From contig CAMAVM010000005.1 in NCBI GenBank assembly GCA_945861705.1, positions 39,902 to 103,901 on the forward strand: a stretch of 64,000 bases of DNA, written 5' to 3'. This document shows, piece by piece, positions 18,201 through 26,521 of this stretch (positions are counted from its first letter, which is position 1; the number at the start of each line of letters is the position of its first letter). The translations under genes were made by a program, and so were the position numbers. The notes under the pieces were generated by a model. It worked only from the letters and a program-made list of their open reading frames with translations. It did no database searches and had not been told where the DNA came from. This DNA comes from Methylomagnum ishizawai (GTDB lineage Bacteria; Pseudomonadota; Gammaproteobacteria; Methylococcales; Methylomonadaceae).

Positions 18201-18569
18201 GCCAAGCGCCCCAAGTGTCCAGACAAAGCCGTGGGTGTCAACGTCACTGACGATACTGGAATTGCCAACGACTTTTCCTACGTTATTAATGCCAGCGGCT
18301 AAAGCATAAGTGCCGCCGAGGGTGTTAAGATCTTCCAAACCGATACCATCCTGCCAAAGGAATGGGTGTAGAGCAGAATTAGATGGCAGATGGGAATAAC
18401 CAACTACCTGTCCTGCCTCGTTCAATGCTGCGCCGTTGCTGTAGGAACCACCGAGGGTGCCTAAATCGGTCAAGGTGTATTGCGGCACGGCATGGGCTGT
18501 TCCAATTGGCAAGCCTATGGCAAGCGGAGCCGCTAACAGAGCTTTAATAATATTTCGTAAGTTCTTCAT
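15261..18569 (-). CDS. Secreted HAF-repeat / HYR-domain protein
   Basis: 1102 residues with a signal peptide (about 1-27, GTAHA). Residues 30-370 hold HAF-family extracellular repeats, each centred on DLGTLGG-like motifs with intervening G(Q/K)VVGY. A HYR-like Ig fold follows (about 370-435, TCPTTVTTTG and VVWTATDANGNAATC). Three tandem modules of about 165 residues follow (roughly 440-602, 602-770, 770-933), each opening with (T/A)PxVS(F/V) and containing SWTVTD- and SCxPASG-like motifs. Next come another HYR unit and a cysteine-containing C-terminal module with GGEWSVRG. No enzymatic residues are recognised; it is likely a surface or matrix protein. It lies 11 bases behind the 18581-19321 gene. 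Confidence 0.85.
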   Translation of the reverse strand: MKNLRNIIKALLAAPLAIGLPIGTAHAVPQYTLTDLGTLGGSYSNGAALNEAGQVVGYSHLPSNSALHPFLWQDGIGLEDLNTLGGTYALAAGINNVGKVVGNSSIVSDVDTHGFVWTLGALGLMQGLPTLGGEFSRATAINDNDLITGSASIAGNVAERGVVWFNSVASPTDLGTLGGSNSQGNDINFIGQVVGYAEDANRVTHATLWTPPYNNPAQDLGTLGGTYSEAMAINAQGQVTGISSNTGDTVFQGFIWQAGQGMVNLGALTTTSSHTAGIDINANGDVVGYSTTAGGAAKRAIVRKAGATALADLNGLILPNTGWVLSEANAINDGGQIVGIGTLTKVDTVNNLNKVEPHAFLLTPDREKPTVTCPTTVTTTGTQPASIGTAAAQDNLDTAPVITNNRPVTFPNGDTTVVWTATDANGNAATCSQIVTVGGDRTAPIVSVAVSPATPNASGWYLVSPSITWTVTDAESAISSRAGCTNVPAVANTSPAGQPPLSCTATSAGGTSLPVTTAIIKVDTVAPVLADVPAAFTQQASSPTGAVVNYTNPTATDTFSGVSATGVSCLPASGVAFPMGSTTVNCSVSDVAGNSSSTSFVVTVADQTPPVVVFNTVPAAPAASGWFLAPVATSWSVTDAESAVTSPACTPATRSTSTASAGVNMTCSATSAGGSTGTITRTVKVDIGLPTFTAPANITRNPTGSNGAVVTYATPTATDPTPGSGLNGGVSCTPASGSTFPMGTTVVTCSARDVAGNTANRTFNVTVADNTAPLVSFVVAPAVDGLAGWYKTSPSVTWTVTDPHTPITARVGCVDQAAVGNTVGQSFSCNATSGGGTSATVATPTLRVDTIAPTFTGTPASFTRAATSAAGAVVTYTAPTATDTFSGVSAAGVSCLPASGATMPLGANAVTCSASDVAGNANSVSFVVTVVEATDQVPPVFTNCPATVTLTQGEALPLLVATDNVSTPVVTRTPAGDLSLGLTTVTWTATDAAGLSANCVQQVTVNAVVSETITVNTPQCKRRNNGGEWSVRGTNSTTNSIQLYTSATVPSDSNTLLNLGTPRTVNNGSWSYSTQNGLACTTRISLRSSAGTVQENISVRIR

Positions 18570-18580
18570 GGTCCGTACTC

Positions 18581-19321
18581 TCAGAAATTGTTTAAAGGAA
18601 CGATGGTGTATCGATCCAACTTGATGGTTCCAAGTCCGGTGCCGATAACGGTAACTTCGGTAAAGCCATGAGGATCTTCCACGCCGGTAAAGTGCACATT
18701 ACCACGCTGTTCATTAGTGAAATCTCTAACAGGTGTAGCCTGTCCGTTAACAATGAACTGTAACCCGTCCAACATCCGCCCCTCATCTAGGGGGGCAGTT
18801 GGGTCGAGAAACAGGAAGGGGTCAACCACAAAGCCAAACTGGGCGATGCGTTTGTTAAATCTGATTTTGAATGGCCTAGAAGCATCCATTGGCGTATTTA
18901 CAAGAGTAGACCGCCCGTTGACCGCGTATTCGATGGTGGTCTTGTCCAAATTAGAAACATTATCTTCAGGTAGCCAGTTGATTGTTGGTGCTACATGGTT
19001 GTTACCGATAGTCGTGGAGAAGAAGTCAGGTCCCAAACGCATCAACCCGTTGCCACAGTTGATGTTGTTTGCGTTGACATCTCCCGTCAGTAAACAGGAA
19101 GTAAGGCCCTCGCCGGCGGCAGCCAAACGCGCATTTAGGGTAGCTTGGGCAGTTGTGCTGGTCATACCCACTTTGACCAGATCGACAAAGAACAACGAGA
19201 AAGTCGTACTTTGCGGCCTGATGGCATCAGCACCGATCAGTCGCGGTGCAGCTGCGGCTGGCAGAGCCATAGCCGTACACAGCACTAGCGCAATATTTAT
19301 TGTGATTACCTTTAAATACAT
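18581..19321 (-). CDS. Secreted protein of unknown function
   Basis: 246 residues with a clear signal peptide ending in ALPAAAA near residue 25. The mature part is rich in beta-type sequence. It contains a conserved-looking stretch FGFVVDPF and a C-terminal part, GFTEVTVIGTGLGTIKLDRY, that resembles the end of small exported domains often associated with PEP-CTERM proteins, but no PEP-CTERM motif is present. AAGGA lies 7 bases before the start. It is followed by the HAF/HYR gene with an 11-base gap, so the two are likely cotranscribed. Function not recognised. Confidence 0.75.
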   Translation of the reverse strand: MYLKVITINIALVLCTAMALPAAAAPRLIGADAIRPQSTTFSLFFVDLVKVGMTSTTAQATLNARLAAAGEGLTSCLLTGDVNANNINCGNGLMRLGPDFFSTTIGNNHVAPTINWLPEDNVSNLDKTTIEYAVNGRSTLVNTPMDASRPFKIRFNKRIAQFGFVVDPFLFLDPTAPLDEGRMLDGLQFIVNGQATPVRDFTNEQRGNVHFTGVEDPHGFTEVTVIGTGLGTIKLDRYTIVPLNNF

Positions 19322-19799
19322 TGTTAATCCTTAGTTAAAGTTCAGAAAAACTGCATAAATATAATTTAGCAGTCAGTTAATACTATTAATGACAAGCCAT
19401 AATCATTAGGGTGTTCGAACCATTTCACCATTTGTTGTAATCGACACGCCAATGGTGAATCCCATAAAACAATGCAAAAGTTCAAATCTGTAAAAATACT
19501 TTACCTTTTGTTAGCCTTGAATTGTTAGCCTTGACTCTGTCATACGGCTCTCAAATCATCTTGCATGGCAAACTTTCCTTACTCCGACTGTCATTTTCAA
19601 AAACTAAAGTGATGAACCCTGACTTTTGTGATTCATCCACTTACTAAAATGAGTTGAAACCATTACCGTACATATATGACCTCAACTCCTGCGTTCTTTG
19701 GGACTCACGGCGAACACCCTGGGGTGATCGCCGTGTCCTTTATTTCTCTCTCTCATACCGACCCGCTAAAAGTGATTCGGTATGGGATTTTACTCAGCT
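19322..19799. other. Intergenic region between two secreted-protein genes
   Basis: 478 bases without a supported gene. It contains one strong hairpin (19701-19738, listed separately); the rest is AT-rich and probably holds the promoter of the 18581-19321 gene. Short open frames here overlap the hairpin and look random. Confidence 0.45.
19701..19738. terminator. Strong hairpin, possible terminator
   Basis: Arms GGACTCACGGCGAACACCC and GGGTGATCGCCGTGTCC pair with a few mismatches around a very short loop. On the plus strand the stem is followed by TTTATTTCTC; on the minus strand, the direction of both neighbouring genes, there is no T-run. It lies about 60 bases past the stop of the 19800-22301 gene, so it may still end that transcript. 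Orientation is uncertain. Confidence 0.4.
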
Positions 19800-22301
19800 T
19801 TATACTGGTCCACTAACGAACGAGTTACCGTTACTGGTGGTACAAGTAACCTGCCAGTTACCTGTAGCCGCTGGACCTGGGTTACCGATGACGATAAAAC
19901 CTGCCGCCTGAGTCCAGTTAGTGGTGACACCTATCTGTCCAAACTCACCATTCACGTTATTGTTTCTGGTCAGCCTGCAAGTGCCGCTTGGTGCTGTCGT
20001 TCCTACCGGAGCGCCAACATTGATACCTGCATAGGTGGTTGTGAAACGGATCGACCATACGCCGCCTTGGAAACGAACCCTATTAAAGGTGGGTGTTTCT
20101 AATGCAGTACGGAAAACAATGTTGGTTTGGATAGGCACAGAACGTGAATTCGCTGTATTAGCTACCGTGTAACTGAAGCTTTCTACAACGTTGTTAACAG
20201 TTATAGTCTGACCCACCGGTGTGTAAACGAGAGTGCCGTTGGCATTTACGCTTACTGTTCCACGCACTGTGGTAAGGCTCTTGGCATCACCCGATAAGGT
20301 TTGACCAGCACCTGCCACTAGCAGAACTGATGCAGGATCTATCGCGGTGTTGCTCAAACCCGTCACATCGTTCCTCAATACATTCACGGTACGGGCACCG
20401 CCGGTGCGGAAGACTACAAAGTTATCCGCTACACCAACTGGCGGCGGAATGACCTTATCTACGCTCAAATCCACTCTAGCAACATTAGTCACTGTGTTGT
20501 CGGTGGTGTTTTGGATAGCGTAATAGAAGTTCTGGCTGATCGCTTCCATACCTTCTACAGCAGTGAAAGTCACAATGCCACCTGCTGCCGGTGCAGTAAT
20601 CGTACCGACTTCTGGCTGACTGATTACTACGATACGGAAGTTCGCAGGAGTAGTATCGATGCTTGCAGTCGTCTTTTCCAGGTCTGGGTCTGCGCCATAA
20701 CTTGCTGAGACTAGATCTAAGAGGGTTGCACCTGTACCAGGAACATTGTCAAAATCATCACTGACAGCACCCACAAGCAAAGCTGCGTCGCTGTTACCGG
20801 TGAGACTGATCGGATGACTGGTTTCACTGCCGCCCGAGTTAGACTGTACGAGAATTCCTTCAGGCGGAATGCGGAAGTCTCCACCAAACGTGGTCAGATC
20901 CTTCTCCAATACCATGTCATTGCTGACCATACCAGGGCAATTCTCAGTCGGTGCGCTAAATGCGCCGTAACTTGGGGCTTGCAGATTCAATGGCAACGTC
21001 GCGCCATTCTCGTCACCGGAGTGGGCGGCGATACAAAGCGTCTTCGTTACTGGGTTGAAAGTTGACTTGGTAATGACCACAGCATCAACAATACCAGAAG
21101 ATGCGCGTGAAGCAGGATTACTGGTCAAGTTGGTGACTGTCACCGAAGCGGGAATCGTTTGCAACGGATCGAACTCTAGGTGAGCATGATAACGACCGGT
21201 AGGGTTGCCACCAATTTCTTCTTCCTGCATAGTGACACTAGGAAGGTGCTGAGATGCATCCGAAGAGGCGGTCAGAACCATGTTTTGTGCTTTATTAGCT
21301 TCAGCCCAAACGTCTACCGCAGCTGTAGCATTGTTACGGACATAAGTAGCCTTGGTAACAGCAACCGGATCTTGAATGGGAAGATCCCAGATACGACCTG
21401 AAATTGCGGCCAACTCTTCAAAAACCGGAGTACCAATGCTACCGTCCCCTATCAGGTCGCAGCCAAGAGGCGGTGTAATTTCCACATAATTATTGAAACC
21501 CAATTCTTCATGCCCTGGGCCTGCGGGAATGGTGCTGCCAGTGAATAAGTGAGGCGTGTTGGGATCGCCAATGTATTTGCGCGGCGCACCACCACCGACA
21601 GGGTTAATGGTTACGGCTGGGTTGGTAACACTCACTGGTGACAGACCATCCTGACCTACATTCCATTTCAGGAAGGGTCCGGTGTGACCTGCCAAGGCAG
21701 CGGTAAAATCACCAGGGATGGCAGTCTTATCGTCTGTGAAGAACAAAGCACGAGCACCTTCTTCCATCTCATAGTCGCGGACAGAAAATGGCGTACGAAT
21801 GGTGTACGTACCTGTACAGGCACCACCCTGTGTTTGCAAGTCTATACGGATACGTTCACGAGAAAACACGACTTCTTGCGGATCGTTCGCAAGATGTACG
21901 GCTGGCGGCTCACCATCGGCAGTCAGATAAGCCATTTCCAAATGACCTATCCAAGACATACTACCACCGTTAATTGGAACCTCTATGTCAGCAGCAGCGT
22001 AGAACGCTTCTGGACCAATATTGCCTGCAAAACGACCAGGCGTGGCATCAGCGGTACTGGTTAAGCACAATGGACCGTTGCCACCATCATCAGGAAAGAT
22101 ACACTGGGCGAGCGCCATGCCGCCAGCGTCCGCAGTTTCGCGGTACCAATCTGGGAAGAAGTCGGTACTGCTAACAGGACCGTGGTCACGAAGCACGGCG
22201 TTTGCCATGCCGCTTACTAAAATTGTACCGACCAAAGCGGTACGTATTACATTACGCAGCTTGCCTTTGCCAGTCTTTAGGGTTTGTTCGTTTATCTTCA
22301 T
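19800..22301 (-). CDS. Large secreted protein with Ig-like/cadherin-like domains
   Basis: 833 residues. The start was placed at 22301 because GGAG precedes that ATG and the protein then begins with a signal peptide (MKINEQTLKT, hydrophobic GTILVSGMANA). The N-terminal 280 residues are of unknown type. Two copies of a small beta module follow, with motifs VTKATY...VDVWAEA and VITKSTF...LCIAAHSG. A bacterial Ig/cadherin-like domain comes next (about 640-760, VADNFVVFRTGG, VNVLRNDV, VSVNANGTLVYTP), and a last module contains GGVWSIRF. No catalytic motif is evident; a surface or matrix role is inferred. The upstream region contains the 16-bp inverted motif shared with two genes of the second extracellular locus. 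Confidence 0.82.
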   Translation of the reverse strand: MKINEQTLKTGKGKLRNVIRTALVGTILVSGMANAVLRDHGPVSSTDFFPDWYRETADAGGMALAQCIFPDDGGNGPLCLTSTADATPGRFAGNIGPEAFYAAADIEVPINGGSMSWIGHLEMAYLTADGEPPAVHLANDPQEVVFSRERIRIDLQTQGGACTGTYTIRTPFSVRDYEMEEGARALFFTDDKTAIPGDFTAALAGHTGPFLKWNVGQDGLSPVSVTNPAVTINPVGGGAPRKYIGDPNTPHLFTGSTIPAGPGHEELGFNNYVEITPPLGCDLIGDGSIGTPVFEELAAISGRIWDLPIQDPVAVTKATYVRNNATAAVDVWAEANKAQNMVLTASSDASQHLPSVTMQEEEIGGNPTGRYHAHLEFDPLQTIPASVTVTNLTSNPASRASSGIVDAVVITKSTFNPVTKTLCIAAHSGDENGATLPLNLQAPSYGAFSAPTENCPGMVSNDMVLEKDLTTFGGDFRIPPEGILVQSNSGGSETSHPISLTGNSDAALLVGAVSDDFDNVPGTGATLLDLVSASYGADPDLEKTTASIDTTPANFRIVVISQPEVGTITAPAAGGIVTFTAVEGMEAISQNFYYAIQNTTDNTVTNVARVDLSVDKVIPPPVGVADNFVVFRTGGARTVNVLRNDVTGLSNTAIDPASVLLVAGAGQTLSGDAKSLTTVRGTVSVNANGTLVYTPVGQTITVNNVVESFSYTVANTANSRSVPIQTNIVFRTALETPTFNRVRFQGGVWSIRFTTTYAGINVGAPVGTTAPSGTCRLTRNNNVNGEFGQIGVTTNWTQAAGFIVIGNPGPAATGNWQVTCTTSNGNSFVSGPV

Positions 22302-22872
22302 GTCAGACTCCATTTTTGTGTTGTTAAGTTGTGCAAAGGTGGCAACGTCGCTGGCACAAGCCAATCCCGTAAACTCCTTGTTAAAGTTTTTTTCACTAAG
22401 ATTCTCCTTTAGTAAAAGTTGGTAAAACTATTTTCACTGCAACAAATTCAGAAGTGGCTTATCACTCCCATCCTTTCGAGCGGTTTTTCCGCTTCATCCC
22501 CAAAATCCCTATCTTAAAAAGTGACCCACCTTATCCATATTGGTCGTTGGTCAAAAATTAAATTAATCACTGATTATTTATTTCTTGACTTTTCACTAAT
22601 TTCCTTTGATAATTAAACTGTGTTTAGTGAATACAAGTTTTGATTTTTCACGTAACGAAAGAGTTGTTATCCTCACAGAGGTGAGGCAACCTGTTCAGTG
22701 TCAGAAAAATCGGTATTACTTTCCGTGCTGAGGCAAAAAATCTAAAATACGCTACACTTTCCGACTACAGCGTTAAAGCAACGCACCCAAATACAGCGAG
22801 CAGCCGCAATTGTTTGCTTTTTATAGGCATGGTCGCCGCGTGCTACTCTACTCAGTTTAAAATCTGGGTATA

Positions 22873-22888
22873 TGCGTATGATTACCTA
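22873..22888. promoter_or_regulatory. 16-bp inverted motif, site 1 of 4
   Basis: The sequence is TGCGTATGATTACCTA. It matches the 7-2-7 inverted pattern TACGTAWnnWTACCTA seen also at 48029, 59392 and 59615. Together with its flank (22875-22890) it is identical over 16 bases to 59394-59409. It lies about 570 bases upstream of the 19800-22301 gene. Spacing and symmetry resemble sites for NarL/LuxR-type regulators; the regulator is unknown. Confidence 0.5.
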
Positions 22889-23003
22889 TAGACTGAAGCT
22901 TAAAACCTTGCATAAGCAACTATAAACCGTTGCAAAATCTCACAAACGCCCCTTACATTTGTCTTGTGATTAGGTTATCCGAAATTACAAGTAATTAATC
23001 TAC

Positions 23004-23060
23004 GGTAAACACCTGAAAATGCCTCAGGTAAACACCTGAAACTGTCTCAGGTAAATACTG
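23004..23060. repeat. Tandem 23-bp repeats containing CAGGT/ACCTG palindrome
   Basis: Two near-identical 23-bp units (23004-23026 and 23027-23049) share GGTAAACACCTGAAA...CTCA, followed by a partial third unit starting GGTAAATACTG. At the unit junction, CAGGTAAACACCTG forms a small inverted repeat. The location downstream of the kinase gene is not obviously promoter-proximal. Possibly a binding-site array. Confidence 0.55.
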
Positions 23061-23267
23061 TAGGTGAAACTAAGGTCTAGCTTCTTGAAGGAGTTGATTT
23101 ATGTAGATTGGCTTTGGAGATCCTTGGAGTAGGTTATGGCACAGTGGAAAACGGCTGTGACAAATACACCTAATTTAAGTGATTTTTCAGTGCTTCCAAG
23201 CAACGACGCTCCTATCCCTTATCCCAAGAGACGACTACTAGAACACAAAAGGTGGGGAGTTAAAAAT

Positions 23268-25841
23268 TTACTTTAAGCTTGTTTGTATCAATTCTACTAA
23301 CTGATATTCTTCGATGGGTTTGGTTAGGTAGGTGTCAAATCCCGCACTAAGGGCTTCGTTTATTTTCTCGTTATCTGCGTAGGCACTGACGGCGACCACC
23401 TTAAATTTTAAGCGCAGTTTACGAATCTCTTTTACCAATTCTAAGCCATTCATGACTGGCATGTTGATGTCTATCAAAGCTAGATGGTAATGATTTCTCT
23501 GAATTAATGCCAAGGCTTCTTGCCCGTCCATTGCAGAGTGTACTTTGCAACCTATTTGCTCCAACATACTGACCAAAAACAGCAGATTGATTTCGCTATC
23601 ATCGACAACCAAGACATTGACTTCATTAAATTCGGCATCGGCATTGCTCGAATAAGGCATGGTTTTCGTTTGTTTTTTTGCACTAAGCGGCAAGGGCAGA
23701 GCAACTGAAAAAACACTGCCAATGCCCAGTTGACTGTTAACGGTCAATTCGCCAGCCATCAAATTCACCAGTTCTTTGGTAATGGACAGACCTAAGCCTA
23801 TCCCCTCACGGGTAAAGTTGTTGACGCTGATCTGCACGAATGGTGTAAAAATACGCTCCAAATCGTTTTCGGCAATTCCACAACCAGTATCGGTAATAGT
23901 CATTTTAAGCGTGTCGTCATCATAAAATGCAGCCACCTCTACGCTACCGCTGTTGGTATATTTAATAGCGTTATCAATTAAATTAACCAGTATCTGCCGG
24001 ATACGCTTTTCGTCGCCAAGAAAATGCTGCACCATACAGGTGTTTTTTGTAATGAGCTTGAGACCTTTTTCATCCGCCTTGAATTTACAAATTTGAATGC
24101 AATCGGTAAACAATTGTGCAAAGTTAAAGTTACTGACTTCTACGCTAACTTGTTGGGATTCTATCGCCGAAATATCGAGAATTTCGTTAATAAGCTTTAG
24201 CAGGTTATCACTGCATTGCTTGATAATCGCAACCTGTTTTTTATCTTCAGCGGTTAGCGATGGCTTCTTTTCCAGTAGCTGAGTAAAGCCAGAAATACCG
24301 TTTAGTGGTGTCCTTAGCTCATGACTGATCTTAGCCAGGAATTGATTCTTGGTTTCATTGGCTTGTTCAGCGGAGATTTTTGTTTGTGTTAGTATTTTAG
24401 TGCGTTCTTCAATTATGGCTTCAGTATCAAAATAGCGTCCAGTCAGATGCAAGAGGACAATGCCGAGTATGCCGGCAAACCAAAACCCACATAACGTAAT
24501 CCATTCAATAGACTTATGTGATGCGGTTTTTTCTCTGCCCCAATTATGGTAAAAGCTCAATAGCCAAGTTTGGTCTGCTACATGGATGGGGTTTGTTTGA
24601 TACGGTTCATAATCAGAGCTGCCAATATTGGTGTAAATGATTTTTGCATCGGAAGCTGCCTGATCGTTTGCAATGATGGTCATTGAACAATTGGCGGTAT
24701 TAAGCCCATCTAGTGCATGATCAATCAAATCCTGCATAGAAATAGCAGCTACAATTATGCCTAAGGTCTTCTTGCTCTGGTTAATCCCTTTGACGACAGG
24801 AACGACCAATTTAAACCCGTTTTTTTCTGACACCAGGAATTCTGTCTCGGTATAGAGAGAACTCCTCAGTATTTTCTTTCTGAGTTCAGAAGGCAACAAT
24901 CGCAAAGTCTCCGATTTATTGTGTTGGCTATCGTTAAACGCCGAAATAAATTGCCTAGTTCCCCCTGTTTTCTCCTCAACATTAATCCAACTAATTAATT
25001 TTATTTCTTTATAAGCAAAGAGCAATTGATTAGTTAAAAGCAACACTTCTTGAGGTTTTATTAATGGTGACGCTAACAAAAAACCCTTAAGCGCATGTAA
25101 TGAATTCAAATCCAATTGGATTCTGTTTTTTAATGCTTGAGATAAAGTAATGGTTTTATCTTGTAATTGCTTAATGTGTTGCTGGCGATCAACATTACCC
25201 AGATAAAAAAATAGGATACACACTAAAGCGAATGTCAGCATAATCGGCAAACCAACTGTTGCTCGACGACGATACCAAATGTCTTGCGAATTGGAAAAAA
25301 ATATCAGGATCAGCGGCGTGAAAATTAACACGCCTAAGATGTCACCCACCCACCAATTTAGCCAAGCCAGCGGCACATCCGCCAAGGTAATAATACCCAA
25401 ACTGCGAATTACGATAATGCTGATAGTCGCTGATAACAGACAGCCTATCGGCCCACCCAGCAACATAAATTGGATAATGCATCTACCTTGCACGAGCGGA
25501 CTTGGAAAGCCATTTATTCTGCGAATTAAGCTGGCTCCAATAAGAGCCGATAAGGCTGCGCCTATCGCGCCAGTAAAATAGACGGGTAAAAATTCCGGAT
25601 TAACATCAAAAGCCCAGGCATTGACACCGAAACTGCCAATGGCAACTCCCAGTAAGATTCGCTTACCAAGCAGCAAAGTCGCCGCCAATCCTACGCCTGT
25701 TGCTGGCATAAGGATTCCTATCGGATCGTTAGGTATTCTGAGCAGCAAACCCAATAAGCCAAAACTAAAAACCGCAATCGCTACCAACACAATATGGGCG
25801 AGGGTTTTTCCAAATTGACTAAGTAAGGAGCGGCTTGGCAT
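23268..25841 (-). CDS. MASE1 hybrid sensor histidine kinase with receiver domain
   Basis: 857 residues. Domains in order: MASE1 membrane sensor (about 10-210, eight or so helices), a periplasmic CHASE-like region (about 220-440), a last membrane helix (about 447-467), HisKA with phospho-acceptor near H507 (SHELRTPLNG), HATPase (about 605-715; NLIDNAIKYT, DTGCGI, GIGLGLSI), and a C-terminal receiver (about 735-855) with phospho-acceptor Asp near 788 (LIDINMPVMNG) and the conserved Lys in TKPIEE. The ligand is not predictable. The start codon lies two bases after the stop of mfnB and no strong ribosome site is visible, so translation is probably coupled to the H4MPT cofactor operon. The partner regulator is not in this window. 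Confidence 0.9.
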   Translation of the reverse strand: MPSRSLLSQFGKTLAHIVLVAIAVFSFGLLGLLLRIPNDPIGILMPATGVGLAATLLLGKRILLGVAIGSFGVNAWAFDVNPEFLPVYFTGAIGAALSALIGASLIRRINGFPSPLVQGRCIIQFMLLGGPIGCLLSATISIIVIRSLGIITLADVPLAWLNWWVGDILGVLIFTPLILIFFSNSQDIWYRRRATVGLPIMLTFALVCILFFYLGNVDRQQHIKQLQDKTITLSQALKNRIQLDLNSLHALKGFLLASPLIKPQEVLLLTNQLLFAYKEIKLISWINVEEKTGGTRQFISAFNDSQHNKSETLRLLPSELRKKILRSSLYTETEFLVSEKNGFKLVVPVVKGINQSKKTLGIIVAAISMQDLIDHALDGLNTANCSMTIIANDQAASDAKIIYTNIGSSDYEPYQTNPIHVADQTWLLSFYHNWGREKTASHKSIEWITLCGFWFAGILGIVLLHLTGRYFDTEAIIEERTKILTQTKISAEQANETKNQFLAKISHELRTPLNGISGFTQLLEKKPSLTAEDKKQVAIIKQCSDNLLKLINEILDISAIESQQVSVEVSNFNFAQLFTDCIQICKFKADEKGLKLITKNTCMVQHFLGDEKRIRQILVNLIDNAIKYTNSGSVEVAAFYDDDTLKMTITDTGCGIAENDLERIFTPFVQISVNNFTREGIGLGLSITKELVNLMAGELTVNSQLGIGSVFSVALPLPLSAKKQTKTMPYSSNADAEFNEVNVLVVDDSEINLLFLVSMLEQIGCKVHSAMDGQEALALIQRNHYHLALIDINMPVMNGLELVKEIRKLRLKFKVVAVSAYADNEKINEALSAGFDTYLTKPIEEYQLVELIQTSLK

Positions 25842-25843
25842 CT

Positions 25844-26521
25844 TTACGAAAGCAAGATAGCTTGTTTGATGGCTTGGACGGACTGCACATTTAACCGTCC
25901 AGCCCTTTGGTGCTTATCACACAATGCGCCCCTGAAACCCAGGTAGTCGGGCTGATAAGCTAGCAACATAGGGATGTCGTCTAACGTCAATGAACCGGCA
26001 AGTCCACAGATTGCGCTTGTGGATTTTACGTGGTTTACAAAACGTTCAATCTGGGTTTTAGACATCGCTTCGGTCAATGAACCTCTGGTTTTATCTTGAG
26101 TATCCAGCATGATTCCTTTGAATCCTGCCACTATAAGCCTATCTATTAAGCTGAAATCGGGATTAGTATCTGCGAATAAGACGGCGATCAGGTTAATGTT
26201 TGAAGCCAATTGGGCTAATTTTTCAATCACCTGATCTTGGTTTTCGTCTGGGAAAAATCCGATTTTGATGTAATTAACGCCCGTTTCGGCCATCGCTTTT
26301 ACGGCATTAAAAATCAGCTCCGGCTGCATGGGCAAATCGCCGATTGTTGCGCTGACGGGACATGCACCATTGATAATGGTGACGATTTTCCTAACCAGCT
26401 CAATCTCCAATCCACCCAAAGAACCCAATGCAGGATTCTTCAAGTCGATAATATCGACATTTTCAGCCAAAACCAGTCTAGCTTCTTCCACACTGTTAAC
26501 GCTGGCGAGCATTCCGGTCAT
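25844..26521 (-). CDS. mfnB: (5-formylfuran-3-yl)methyl phosphate synthase MfnB (DUF556)
   Basis: 225-residue TIM-barrel enzyme of the MfnB/DUF556 family, which in archaea makes 4-(hydroxymethyl)-2-furancarboxaldehyde phosphate from two triose phosphates for methanofuran. In methylotrophs the homologue belongs to the C1-carrier cofactor gene set. The lysine-bearing motifs are visible: DLKNPALGSLGG (K28) and YIKIGFF (K86), corresponding to the two invariant lysines of the M. jannaschii enzyme. The start overlaps the stop of the DUF447 gene by four bases (ATGA), showing translational coupling in a four-gene operon. Confidence 0.9.
   Translation of the reverse strand: MTGMLASVNSVEEARLVLAENVDIIDLKNPALGSLGGLEIELVRKIVTIINGACPVSATIGDLPMQPELIFNAVKAMAETGVNYIKIGFFPDENQDQVIEKLAQLASNINLIAVLFADTNPDFSLIDRLIVAGFKGIMLDTQDKTRGSLTEAMSKTQIERFVNHVKSTSAICGLAGSLTLDDIPMLLAYQPDYLGFRGALCDKHQRAGRLNVQSVQAIKQAILLS

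Larger units (their letters stand above)
22302..23267. other. 966-base intergenic region with regulatory-looking repeats
   Basis: No gene is supported. It contains a small hairpin (CCTCAC/GTGAGG, 22671-22686), the 16-bp inverted motif at 22873-22888 and tandem 23-bp repeats at 23004-23060. It is the upstream region of the 19800-22301 gene and the downstream region of the histidine kinase gene. Much of 22540-22640 is AT-rich. Confidence 0.5.

Noticed and set aside
23004..23060. CRISPR array candidate
   Set aside because: Units are contiguous 23-bp repeats without spacers, only two and a half copies, and no cas genes are present.
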